NCBI GenBank assembly: GCA_963922455.1
Contig: CAWUIO010000147.1
Coordinates: 1-14,398 of the forward strand
From: CAWUIO01 sp963922455
GTDB taxonomy: Bacteria; Bacteroidota; Bacteroidia; Cytophagales; Microscillaceae
Direction: 5' to 3'
DNA: 14,398 bases
A model generated the notes under the pieces. The model made no database searches. It was not told the DNA's origin and saw only the letters and a list, made by a program, of their open reading frames with translations. The translations under genes were made by a program, and so were the position numbers. The stretch's first letter is position 1. Each line of letters begins with the position of its first letter. Positions 7,772 to 14,131 of this stretch are shown here, one piece after another.

Positions 7772-8359
7772 TTAATTTTCATTTCTATAATACTCTCTAT
7801 TTCCTAAAAGCATTTCAAGTTCTTCATTCCAAAACCCGTTTTCTATTGCTTTTGGGTCGGCTTTCATCATTTTCTGTTTTAAGATTTCAAATTGCTCGTC
7901 TGTAAAATTACAGTCCATTACAGCATCTTCTCCATTTTCTGTCAGTATAATTTCATTGAAATCTCGATAAATTTTGAGAAAGTCCGCTAAATGAATAATC
8001 GAGCTATTCATAAATCTTGAAGAAAAGTAATCTTCGTGGTCAAGCCATTCTATTTGGTCATTTTTTTTAGTGTTTACCGCTATTACATCTCCATTGCCGT
8101 CAGAACCTATAACTATGAATTTGTCAAATTCCGACTCCAAAAAGTCATATTGTTCGGTTAAAAGTGTAATCCTTTCATATTCGTCTCCCGATTCTTTTAC
8201 AAATGTCAAAAAAGGACTCGCTTCTTCTGGCAAACCTGAAATGGTTAAGAAGTCAACCGTGCTTTTGGTTAGTTTCAGCTCTTTTAGTTGAACGGGATTA
8301 ATTGGAGATGTCGCGTCTCCATTTTTTGTCCAAATTGTTTTAAATTCTTCGGGTGTCAT
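7772..8359 (-). CDS. SUKH (SMI1/KNR4)-like protein
   Basis: This 195-aa soluble protein has no signal peptide. The block GLPEEASPFLTF, then FIVIGSDGNGDVIAVN, then MNSSIIHLADFLKIY matches the layout of the SUKH superfamily: a conserved strand with IGxDGxGD and a later Nxs...F stretch. SUKH proteins are often immunity proteins of polymorphic or contact-dependent toxins; no partner toxin is next to it, so it may serve as an orphan immunity or antitoxin-like cargo. Subfamily (SUKH-4 or another) is not certain. The start is only about 15 bases inside its cassette (8375 to 7698), so it probably depends on a promoter in an upstream unit. Confidence 0.7.
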   Translation of the reverse strand: MTPEEFKTIWTKNGDATSPINPVQLKELKLTKSTVDFLTISGLPEEASPFLTFVKESGDEYERITLLTEQYDFLESEFDKFIVIGSDGNGDVIAVNTKKNDQIEWLDHEDYFSSRFMNSSIIHLADFLKIYRDFNEIILTENGEDAVMDCNFTDEQFEILKQKMMKADPKAIENGFWNEELEMLLGNREYYRNEN

Positions 8360-8375
8360 TTTCTATTGTTGCCAA

Positions 8376-8704
8376 CTCGTATATAAACCCCAAATGCCGT
8401 TTACTAGCGTTTAAATATATGTAAACGTTTAAAAACACTTAAAAAACTCAACCCTAAATCTAAGCCATCCCCATCCCACAAGCAAGCTCCCCCCAGCTTT
8501 TCACAAGGTAAAAAAATAGCGTTTGGGCTTAAAGATGGAAGAGCTTGTGGCTCAGGATACGCCAGGTCGTGGCAAGGCAGCCTAGCGGCTGAAAGCGGGG
8601 AGGCTTTCGGTAAAAGAAAAAGTCCAAGGATAAGCGTAGCGGTCCTTGAACTAGGTCTATTTTTTACATCCTGGGGCTAGGTGGGGTGTTCATTACAGTT
8701 CAAA
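8376..8704 (-). repeat. Long attC-like site (copy C) after abiEii
   Basis: This 329-bp element lies between abiEii and the SUKH gene and is nearly the same, over more than 300 bases, as 11861-12201. On the minus strand the left end TTTGAACTGTAATGAAC is complementary, with small bulges, to the right end GTTTATATACGAGTT, and CCCC pairs with GGGG further in. R' reads GTTGGCA (8376-8370). The interior holds inverted repeats, including CGTTTAC/GTAAACG near 8399-8429 and a terminator-like hairpin. Known attC sites are mostly 57-141 bp, so this length is odd. It could instead be a dispersed repeat that has taken over the attC position. Confidence 0.6.
8612..8651 (-). terminator. Terminator-like hairpin inside repeat copy C
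   Basis: On the minus strand GTTCAAGGA (8651-8643) pairs with TCCTTGGAC (8630-8622) around a 12-base loop and is followed by TTTTTCTTTT. It sits about 45 bases after the abiEii stop and would end that transcript. The same element occurs in copy D with its loop inverted. Confidence 0.5.
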
Positions 8705-9496
8705 TTTCTTTAGGTGTCGAGTCACTTCTCTTAGCACTTCATCAAAGTCTGGCAAATCCTGAATTTGATCTGCCAGGGAAGATTGCCACCGGCCTTTGTA
8801 TTGAGGAAGTCGCTGTTCCAACTTTTTGTGAAATTCAATTGGGTCAATTGCCTTGCTTTCGCATTTGGCTCTGAATTCTGCTACATAAAAATCGATATCC
8901 ATTCCATGAATTTCCAAAAGGTACCACATGTCGTAAAAGTCTCGTGCCTGCATACGTTGCATCACAGATCTCAATTTTTCTACCAGCACCTCCTCTAATG
9001 GATAGCAAAGGAGTTCATGGTCTTCTTGATCTGTATACCAAAGAAAGGCCTTATGCCTCATAGGTTCAAAAACCAATGTTTCACTTCTTGAGATATCGAC
9101 CTTGACTTTTTTGTTGGCACCAATCCCACCTAGCGGACCGACATAACTGATATAAAAGTTGATGCCTCCATCTTCGTGTTCATTCTTGTCGATAATCTCA
9201 AGTGGAATGTTCGCTTCATCTCTGACGTATTCAAAGACTTCTGCAGACCATTCAAATATTTGATCGTTCGAAATCTCATTGTTCAACAAAGTGAATTCAA
9301 GGTCTTCCGAAAAGCGATAGTCTTCGAAATAGACCTTTTTTAGAACGGTCCCACCCTTAAAGACTATGGTTTTGGAGAGATGCTCATGCTGAGCAATGCC
9401 CTGTAAGATCCAAGAAAGGATGTAGTCTTTCTCAATCTGCTGATCTCTTACACCAACTTCACGCGCCTTGTTTTGTATTTCCCCTGGTTTTATCAT
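8693..9496 (-). CDS. abiEii: AbiEii-type nucleotidyltransferase toxin
   Basis: This 267-aa protein of the AbiEii/AbiGii family is the toxin of type IV toxin-antitoxin and abortive-infection systems. The visible motifs are KDYILSWIL (24-32), FKGGTVLKK (46-54), RFSEDLEF (61-68), KVKVDIS and the C-terminal K..R...R...RDFYDMW stretch. The second metal-binding acid is Glu67 (DLE) where Asp is commoner. AbiEii proteins bind nucleotides and, in studied relatives, modify tRNA ends to block growth. It overlaps abiEi by four bases (ATGA). Its last codons (KFEL, stop) form the R'' part of the long attC-like site. The length and motifs suggest an intact gene. Confidence 0.88.
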   Translation of the reverse strand: MIKPGEIQNKAREVGVRDQQIEKDYILSWILQGIAQHEHLSKTIVFKGGTVLKKVYFEDYRFSEDLEFTLLNNEISNDQIFEWSAEVFEYVRDEANIPLEIIDKNEHEDGGINFYISYVGPLGGIGANKKVKVDISRSETLVFEPMRHKAFLWYTDQEDHELLCYPLEEVLVEKLRSVMQRMQARDFYDMWYLLEIHGMDIDFYVAEFRAKCESKAIDPIEFHKKLEQRLPQYKGRWQSSLADQIQDLPDFDEVLREVTRHLKKFEL

Positions 9497-10314
9497 GTGT
9501 AGATGGCAGATTTAATGGTTTCAGTCTCCAGATTTTGCTGAATGCTCCAACGACTTATCATTTTACCAGATTTCGGAAGTTCAGTATCGAGAATGACATA
9601 GGAAGCTGTCTTGTCTTTTAGAAGCTGTTTTGTAATGCATGAGTTTATTTCAAGCGTTTCGAGAAGAAATCCCAATCGTTTGATTATGGCTTGCGATTTG
9701 AATCTTTGAGCGTATTCCAGTAGCCGGTCATATTTGATTTTGTCTTTTGATGTATGAATAGCCCGGGCAATTTCAACGATACCTCCGGCATAATCTGGCT
9801 TGAATAAGCAGTCAATGATTGTTTTTTCAAGGTCAGAACATAGGACCTTGTTGAAGCTGTCAATCCAGATTTTCTTAGCTCCAAAGAAGTGGTCGGCATT
9901 GTGGTAGATGAATTGAAAGCTTACATCCTTGATTTTCATTGTTGATGGTTTGAGTTGTTTGGCAACAACAATTTGTTCTTTCAAAGAAGGCTGAGTAATC
10001 AAGTTATGGATCTGCATAGCGGAATAGTATCCGATGTAATGATCTGTCCCTTTGGTCAGGTGCTCAGCTAGTAAATGCCAATCGGGCATAAACGAATTGG
10101 CCTCTTGCTCATAAGGAATGACGTAGTATAAGCCCCTCTTAAGTCTCATTAAAAGTCCTCTTTTGACCATATCGCTAAGAAGCTCCTTCAATGCACTTTC
10201 ACTTGAATCGGGCAAAGCTGTCTGAGCATCAGAAAAACCAAAGCAATCCTTATTCATTTGGTTAAAATGAGTCAGGATTTCATTGGATTGCGTTGATATG
10301 AATTTATTTTTCAT
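9493..10314 (-). CDS. abiEi: AbiEi-type antitoxin and repressor
   Basis: This 273-aa protein fits the AbiEi family. Residues about 1-68 make a winged helix-turn-helix (ALKELLSDMVKRGLLMRLKRGLYYV), followed by the AbiEi C-terminal domain (YYSAMQIHNLITQP, then the conserved LEKTIIDCLFKPDYAGGI). AbiEi counteracts AbiEii without direct binding and represses the operon by binding inverted repeats in the promoter. Two identical 17-bp palindromes lie just upstream (10324-10340 and 10391-10407), as that model predicts. The gene overlaps abiEii by four bases. Confidence 0.85.
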   Translation of the reverse strand: MKNKFISTQSNEILTHFNQMNKDCFGFSDAQTALPDSSESALKELLSDMVKRGLLMRLKRGLYYVIPYEQEANSFMPDWHLLAEHLTKGTDHYIGYYSAMQIHNLITQPSLKEQIVVAKQLKPSTMKIKDVSFQFIYHNADHFFGAKKIWIDSFNKVLCSDLEKTIIDCLFKPDYAGGIVEIARAIHTSKDKIKYDRLLEYAQRFKSQAIIKRLGFLLETLEINSCITKQLLKDKTASYVILDTELPKSGKMISRWSIQQNLETETIKSAIYT

Positions 10315-10323
10315 AGTTCTAAG

Positions 10324-10340
10324 GTCAGCTTTAACCTGAC
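10324..10340. promoter_or_regulatory. Operator 1 of abiE (17-bp palindrome)
   Basis: GTCAGCTTTAACCTGAC is an imperfect palindrome with GTCAG/CTGAC arms. It starts ten bases before the abiEi ATG (minus strand) and covers the expected transcription start. Binding by AbiEi here would block initiation. An identical copy lies at 10391-10407. Confidence 0.65.
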
Positions 10341-10342
10341 TA

Positions 10343-10350
10343 TAAAGATA
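10343..10350 (-). promoter_or_regulatory. Candidate -7 element of the abiE operon
   Basis: On the minus strand this reads TATCTTTA, one base off the TAnnTTTG consensus. It lies between the two palindromes, so both operators flank the promoter. A -33 TTG is not evident. Confidence 0.35.
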
Positions 10351-10390
10351 CGAATAATAATTCGAGGGGGTTATGTCTCATAGTAAATAA

Positions 10391-10407
10391 GTCAGCTTTA
10401 ACCTGAC
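10391..10407. promoter_or_regulatory. Operator 2 of abiE (identical 17-bp palindrome)
   Basis: This is an exact second copy of GTCAGCTTTAACCTGAC, 67 bases from the first (start to start), upstream of the -7 box. Two sites flanking one promoter suggest cooperative or bending-type repression by AbiEi, as described for streptococcal AbiEi. Confidence 0.65.
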
Positions 10408-10503
10408 AATTTTGGTATAAAACATAATAAGCTGAGCGTGGGAAAATTTGGCTCTTTTGCAAAACGTGGATTGTGGATTTGCAAATAAAAACCGGACAAA
10501 TAG

Positions 10504-10722
10504 TTAAGCGACACGATTAAATTTTAGTTGATCTTCAATTTCTAATTCTCTAATGGTTTTATTTCCGATATAAGAATGCCTTCTTTGTCGATTATACCAG
10601 ATCTTGATGTATTCAAATATCACCGATTTTAGCTGTTTTTTACTTCCCAATTTATTTCCATATATCGCTTCTGCTTTTAGCGATTTGAAAAAACTTTCCG
10701 CTACGGCATTGTCCCAGCAGTT
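10504..10722 (-). pseudogene. C-terminal fragment of an IS3-family transposase (OrfB)
   Basis: An open frame without its own start encodes the last 72 residues or so of an IS3-family DDE transposase: NCWDNAVAESFFKSLKAE (with the catalytic Glu), then IYGNKLGSKKQLKSVIFEYI, WYNRQRRHSYIGNKT and a stop at 10504. The rest of the transposase (integrase core with the two Asp residues and the OrfA part) is missing. The break is at AACTG, 10718-10722, directly against the attC box of the propeller cassette, so a deletion removed the front of the IS and the rest of the attC together. Just past the stop, ACCGGACA at 10491-10498 may belong to the terminal inverted repeat. It cannot be functional. Confidence 0.85.
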
Positions 10723-10729
10723 GTAAGCC
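10720..10729 (-). repeat. Cut-off attC box of the propeller cassette
   Basis: On the minus strand GGCTTACAAC lies eight bases after the stop of the propeller gene. It is the perfect 10-base complement of GTTGTAAGCC at the start of the same cassette (11861-11852). The following TG fits the long attC type (AACTGTA...), but then IS3 sequence begins, so only this end of the site survives. Confidence 0.65.
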
Positions 10730-10736
10730 GTTTTTT

Positions 10737-11840
10737 TTATTTTATCATTTTTAGTTCTGTTCCGTCATAGATCCCAATTCCATTATTTGAAGTCAGGAAC
10801 ACAAGTCTGTTGTCGGTAGTGAAAGTCAATCTTTTTACTGACATTGAAACTCCTATTGCCAAAGGTTCTCTATCCCAAAGTAACTCTGGTTTAAATATCA
10901 ATTCAGGATTTTCTATTCTTCCTTCTTTCGGAATTGTTGTGCGATAAAATCCGTCTGTTGTGGCAAAATAGATTTTGTTGTCAAAAGGACTATATGTGCC
11001 CGGTCCAACAAAAACACCGCCACCGAATGGATTAGTTTCTGTAGTGTCTCTGAAATCTTCACTGTCATAGATTTTGGTAGCGGTATTATTTTTAATTCTA
11101 AAAATGTCACCACTATTCATAAAATGTTGAAGACCTGAAGTGATATAAATGTTTTGGACTTTATCTTCAAATACCGACTTTGGAAAGAGTAATCCAAAGT
11201 TCAGACTGTCAATGTCCGCACTTAGTTCTGTTCTTCTTCGGGTATCGAAAATCTGAATAGAACCACCAAACTCACCAAAACTCTTAGCCATCCAAATTCT
11301 GTCTTGACTGTCAATGAAAGTATATTGTGGCATGTCAAAGTATTTGTTTGTCCGTTTCCTAAAGAAGAATAAGAAGCGCTTTGACACATTAATACCATTT
11401 GGCTGGTGTTTGAAATCCTTCCAGTATTTATCTTTTATCGGGTCATAAACAGCGTAAGGAACTATTAGAAAGATTTCATCTGTAGAGTTGAAAAAGATAT
11501 CAGTGACACTGTAGTCCTGTTTTAGTTCAAAGTGTAGGTCAATTGAATAATCGTTTTTGTCAATCGTGAAAATTTTGCCTTTTGCTGTGCCAAGGTAGAT
11601 TTTATTTGAATTGTCTTTGGCAATGGAGGTGTACTTTACAGTTGTGTCGGTTGTAAAGGTTCTATTTAATGACTTTAAATCCCAAACATGAAGTTGTCCA
11701 CTTGAATTTAAAGCGTAAATATTTTCATCACTAACGAGCATTTTCGTAAAGCTCGGATTTACCTTTTTCAAGCTGTCAGTTTGGGCAGAACTGTCAAGTA
11801 CAAGTAAAAGGAGTAATAATATTGGAATTATGTGTCTCAC
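10737..11840 (-). CDS. Secreted beta-propeller-like protein of unknown function
   Basis: This 367-aa protein begins with a GTG codon (11838-11840) and a clear signal peptide (RHIIPILLLLLLVLDSSAQ, cut probably after SSA, residue 19), so it is exported, as a periplasmic or surface protein. The mature part is rich in short strand-like repeats of WD40/two-component-propeller character: IYALNSSGQLHVWDL, IYLGTAKGKIFTID, RIWMAKSFGEFGGSIQIFD, IYFATTDGFYR, LVFLTSNNGIGIYDG. This suggests a beta-propeller, probably a binding domain; no catalytic motif is seen and the family is not identified. The GTG is the only reasonable start because the cassette begins only 20 bases upstream. The stop lies eight bases before the attC remnant. 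The gene looks intact although its attC is destroyed. Confidence 0.75.
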   Translation of the reverse strand: MRHIIPILLLLLLVLDSSAQTDSLKKVNPSFTKMLVSDENIYALNSSGQLHVWDLKSLNRTFTTDTTVKYTSIAKDNSNKIYLGTAKGKIFTIDKNDYSIDLHFELKQDYSVTDIFFNSTDEIFLIVPYAVYDPIKDKYWKDFKHQPNGINVSKRFLFFFRKRTNKYFDMPQYTFIDSQDRIWMAKSFGEFGGSIQIFDTRRRTELSADIDSLNFGLLFPKSVFEDKVQNIYITSGLQHFMNSGDIFRIKNNTATKIYDSEDFRDTTETNPFGGGVFVGPGTYSPFDNKIYFATTDGFYRTTIPKEGRIENPELIFKPELLWDREPLAIGVSMSVKRLTFTTDNRLVFLTSNNGIGIYDGTELKMIK

Positions 11841-11860
11841 GGTTTTTTAATGGCTTACAA

Positions 11861-12201
11861 CTCGTATATAAACCCCATATGCCGTTTACTAGCGTTTAAA
11901 TATATGTAAACGTGTATAAATACTTAAAAAAGTAAATTCTAAATCTAAGCCATCCCCACCCCAAAAGCAAGCTCCCCCCAGCTTTTCACAAGGAAAAAAA
12001 AATAGCGTTTGGGCTTAAAGATGGAAGAGCTTGTGGCTCAGGATACGCCAGGTCGCGGCAAGGCAGGCTAGCGGCTGCAAGCGGGGAGGCTTTCGGTAAA
12101 AGAAAAAGTCCAAGGACGGCTACGCTTATACTTGGACTAAGTCTATTTTTTTACAAGCTGGGACAAGTGGGGGGGCTATGATTTCATATACAGTGTTAGC
12201 A
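11861..12201 (-). repeat. Long attC-like site (copy D) after the 165-aa gene
   Basis: This 341-bp element is nearly identical in its interior to 8376-8704. On the minus strand R'' is TGCTAAC (12201-12195, holding the TAA stop of the 165-aa gene) and R' begins GTTGTAAGCC (11861). The ends pair as AAC-CT-GTATAT-AAA-CCCC with a few unpaired bases. R'' is complementary to TTAGCA at the start of the same cassette (12709-12704). The left ends of copies C and D differ in the R'' box, as expected if that box belongs to the cassette and not to the repeat. Confidence 0.6.
12098..12137 (-). terminator. Terminator-like hairpin inside repeat copy D
   Basis: On the minus strand GTCCAAG (12137-12131) pairs with CTTGGAC (12114-12108), followed by TTTTTCTTTT. 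It would end transcription about 60 bases after the 165-aa gene. The loop is the reverse complement of that in copy C. Confidence 0.5.
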
Positions 12202-12693
12202 TTTTTTATTTTTTTCATTTTGTCGATTCCAAACACGCGTAACATTCACGACATTCTGGTTTGTCATTTTTTGAATTCTGATTAGCGTTCTCACACCATG
12301 AATCATAATCATTGATGCTTTTCCCGTTTCAATGAAATATTTCAAATCATCTCCATTTTCAAGTTCAACTAATCCAAATGTTACTTGGTCATCCTTGTAT
12401 CCCTTAAAGTCTGCATATCCTTTGTCAGTTGCTCCCGATAAATTTTCAGCTCGTTCTCTACCGTTCTCTACTGTCATAAGTTTCTGGGTAGTTAGAATGC
12501 TGTAGTTTTCTCCATCAATTAAAGTTGAACAGATTATCAGTTCATTTTCAGTCAAGTTTAATGAAAGTCCTTGATAGGCAAAGTCTGAATTCGATTCATA
12601 AAACTTTGTCCACTCAAAATCATATGGTTTCATGGTACTTCTTTTAATGGAAGCGACCGAAATATTATGTAATGATTTATCTGACTTTCTCAT
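12196..12693 (-). CDS. Hypothetical cassette protein
   Basis: I do not recognise this protein of up to 165 aa. There is no signal peptide or membrane helix, and it looks like a small mixed alpha/beta soluble protein with several acidic and aromatic residues (YDFEWTKFYESNSDFAYQG; GYADFKGYKDDQVTFGLVELENGDD) and a basic C-terminus. Two starts are possible: the ATG at 12693, only 16 bases inside the cassette, or the ATG at 12633 (MKPYDFEWTK), which follows a purine-rich AAAGAAG and removes a basic 20-residue extension. I keep the longer form but the shorter is at least as likely. The stop codon lies within the attC box. Confidence 0.6.
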   Translation of the reverse strand: MRKSDKSLHNISVASIKRSTMKPYDFEWTKFYESNSDFAYQGLSLNLTENELIICSTLIDGENYSILTTQKLMTVENGRERAENLSGATDKGYADFKGYKDDQVTFGLVELENGDDLKYFIETGKASMIMIHGVRTLIRIQKMTNQNVVNVTRVWNRQNEKNKKC

Positions 12694-12703
12694 TTCTGAT
12701 TAC

Positions 12704-12770
12704 TGCTAATGTCCTGCATAAATGGCGTGCGCCCGTTTAGGGCGGATGACCATTTTACGCATTGTTGTTC
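12704..12770 (-). repeat. attC-like site of the HAD phosphatase cassette
   Basis: On the minus strand R'' is GAACAAC (12770-12764). The arms TGCGTAAAATGG and CCATTTATGCA pair with one bulge, and an inner stem CGCCC/GGGCG closes the hairpin. The R' side reads CATTAGCA, where the usual G before TT is A, so the site may be degenerate. Unlike the other cassettes, R'' agrees only partly with the start of its own cassette (GTTGGGC). Confidence 0.55.
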
Positions 12771-12783
12771 ACTGAGTTCTTTT

Positions 12784-13371
12784 TTAATTTACTTGGTTTT
12801 GCCAATTTCTTTTCTCTATTCGTCGAACGTCCTCTCTGTCTTTCAACGTTTTGAGATATTTGGAAAGTAATTTCAATTCCCTATCGTCCGTATCTCCGGT
12901 GAACTCTTTTGGGTAAATTGCATTCCCAAAATTATCTTTCGACTTGTAAGGAGAATCATCTACTATTAAAATTCTTTTGAGATTATATCCCCTCCTTTTT
13001 ACTTTTTTCAGTGGCTTGATATAATGATAATGATTTCTAAAATCGTCGTTATAATATCCGAATTCATCTATTTGTAGATTTCTTCGATAAGTACAGCGGC
13101 TTCTTCCCCAAACGAATTCCAATTTTATGTCTTTCGGAATTATTCTCTTTGTAATTTCTTCTACATAATCATCTTAAGCAGATGACCAAATAGCCATTTG
13201 AAAATCGGTTTTAACCTCTTCGAGAAATTCATCTAAAAATGGTCTTTTATAAACGTAATAGTCAAATATTTTAAAATCAACTTTTTGATTTAATTCTTTG
13301 TCCGTTGCATGAATTAGAGTTTCATCTACATCAAGTATAAGCAATGTTTTTTCGTCACTTTTATACTCCAT
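12784..13371 (-). pseudogene. FCP1/NIF-like HAD phosphatase with in-frame stop
   Basis: A continuous frame of about 195 codons encodes a HAD-superfamily phosphatase of the NIF/FCP1-like type. Visible are DVDET (residues 14-18, the catalytic DxDxT), VYKRPFLDEFL, MAIWSSA, and after the stop DDYVEEITKRI, then ILIVDDSPYKSKDNFGNAIYPKEF and the C-terminal EKRNW. Codon 66 is TAA (13174-13176), at the place where relatives have SSAS-DDYV, so a single C-to-A change in a TCA serine codon would explain it. The downstream ATG at 13122 could only give a fragment without the catalytic Asp. Both halves otherwise read as undamaged coding sequence, so the mutation is recent, or it is a sequencing error. Confidence 0.8.
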
Positions 13372-13427
13372 TTCTTTTTTTCAATTCTGTTTCTTTGCTC
13401 GATGTTCTTTTTATTTTTTTTCATAGC

Positions 13428-13497
13428 GCCCAACGGTTTGTGTAATTGCCAGTGACGATGCGGTCGCACGGCATGGACAATTACACCTTGTTATAGC
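13428..13497 (-). repeat. attC-like site of the hydrolase cassette
   Basis: On the minus strand R'' is GCTATAAC (13497-13490) and R' is GTTGGGC (13434-13428), an exact GTTRRRY. The arms GTGTAATTG and CAATTACAC pair perfectly, with CCA/TGG and ATGC/GCAT further in and a few unpaired bases. R'' is complementary to GTTATAACC at the start of this cassette (14134-14126), with one mismatch in nine. This is the most canonical site in the window. Confidence 0.75.
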
Positions 13498-13534
13498 CAG
13501 TTTTTATTATTTTATTTTTTCTATACTTCTTTTG

Positions 13535-14044
13535 CTAACTCTTTTCTCTATGGAAAGCATTTACCTCTAAAATACTCCAAGCTACAATTTTTGAGTAAAG
13601 TTCTCTTGGAAACCCATGTCCTTGCCCTTCAAATATCCTGACTTTAGTAATTTTATCTGCTCTTTTATCTTCTTCAAGGTATTTTAAAGTACCTGTATAG
13701 TCGATTGCTTTGTCTTCATTGCCCAAGGCTACCAAACATAAAGGGCATGCATATCGACTGACTTTGGGACTTACTTTCTTTTTTGCACGAAGCGATAAAT
13801 GAGGATTAGTAAGCAAACAGGGAAGTCCTAATTCTTCAGCTAACCAAAAAGCCATGAAACCTCCATGAGATTGACCAATCAAAAATTCAATCTGATTTTC
13901 TAGGATATAATCTTTTAATCTAGCAAAAGATTCGTGGTCGTATGTAAGCTGTAAAGCAAAAGGTTCTAAGCCATTTTCTTTAAGAATTTCTAGCTTACCT
14001 TGCCATTTTGTTCCACCAAAGCCATGTATGTAAATTGTTTTCAT
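13535..14044 (-). CDS. YqiA-like alpha/beta hydrolase (esterase)
   Basis: This 169-aa compact alpha/beta hydrolase is close to the YqiA/UPF0227 type. It has YIHGFGGT at the N-terminus (oxyanion region), the nucleophile elbow GQSHGG with Ser59, then LPCLLTNPHL, the acid region LGNEDKAIDY (Asp111 or Asp115) and the catalytic His143 in GQGHGF. So a complete Ser-Asp-His triad is visible and the enzyme is probably active as a cytoplasmic esterase; the substrate is unknown. It forms a 700-bp cassette alone (14133 to 13434) with about 89 bases of leader, where I see no convincing promoter. Confidence 0.82.
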   Translation of the reverse strand: MKTIYIHGFGGTKWQGKLEILKENGLEPFALQLTYDHESFARLKDYILENQIEFLIGQSHGGFMAFWLAEELGLPCLLTNPHLSLRAKKKVSPKVSRYACPLCLVALGNEDKAIDYTGTLKYLEEDKRADKITKVRIFEGQGHGFPRELYSKIVAWSILEVNAFHREKS

Positions 14045-14131
14045 ACACTATTTATTATATCATGAGAACAGAGTATATTTTAATAAACTAAAAAATAGTA
14101 GAATCTTATCCATTTAGTTTTAATTGGTTAT

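Noticed and set aside
7528..8874. Several plus-strand open frames opposite the doc antitoxin, SUKH and abiEii genes
   Set aside because: They are antisense shadows of genes with recognisable motifs and have no promoters or family features.
10408..10480. Palindromes TTTTGCAAAA and GAGC/GCTC upstream of the abiE operators as another attC
   Set aside because: No pair of RYYYAAC and GTTRRRY boxes could be placed, and nothing complementary to the AbiE R'' box TTTGAAC is present. It may be the remains of a deleted junction but is not supported.
13123..13173. The two halves of the HAD gene as separate genes
   Set aside because: They are in the same frame with conserved sequence across the stop, and the second half has no catalytic DxDxT motif.
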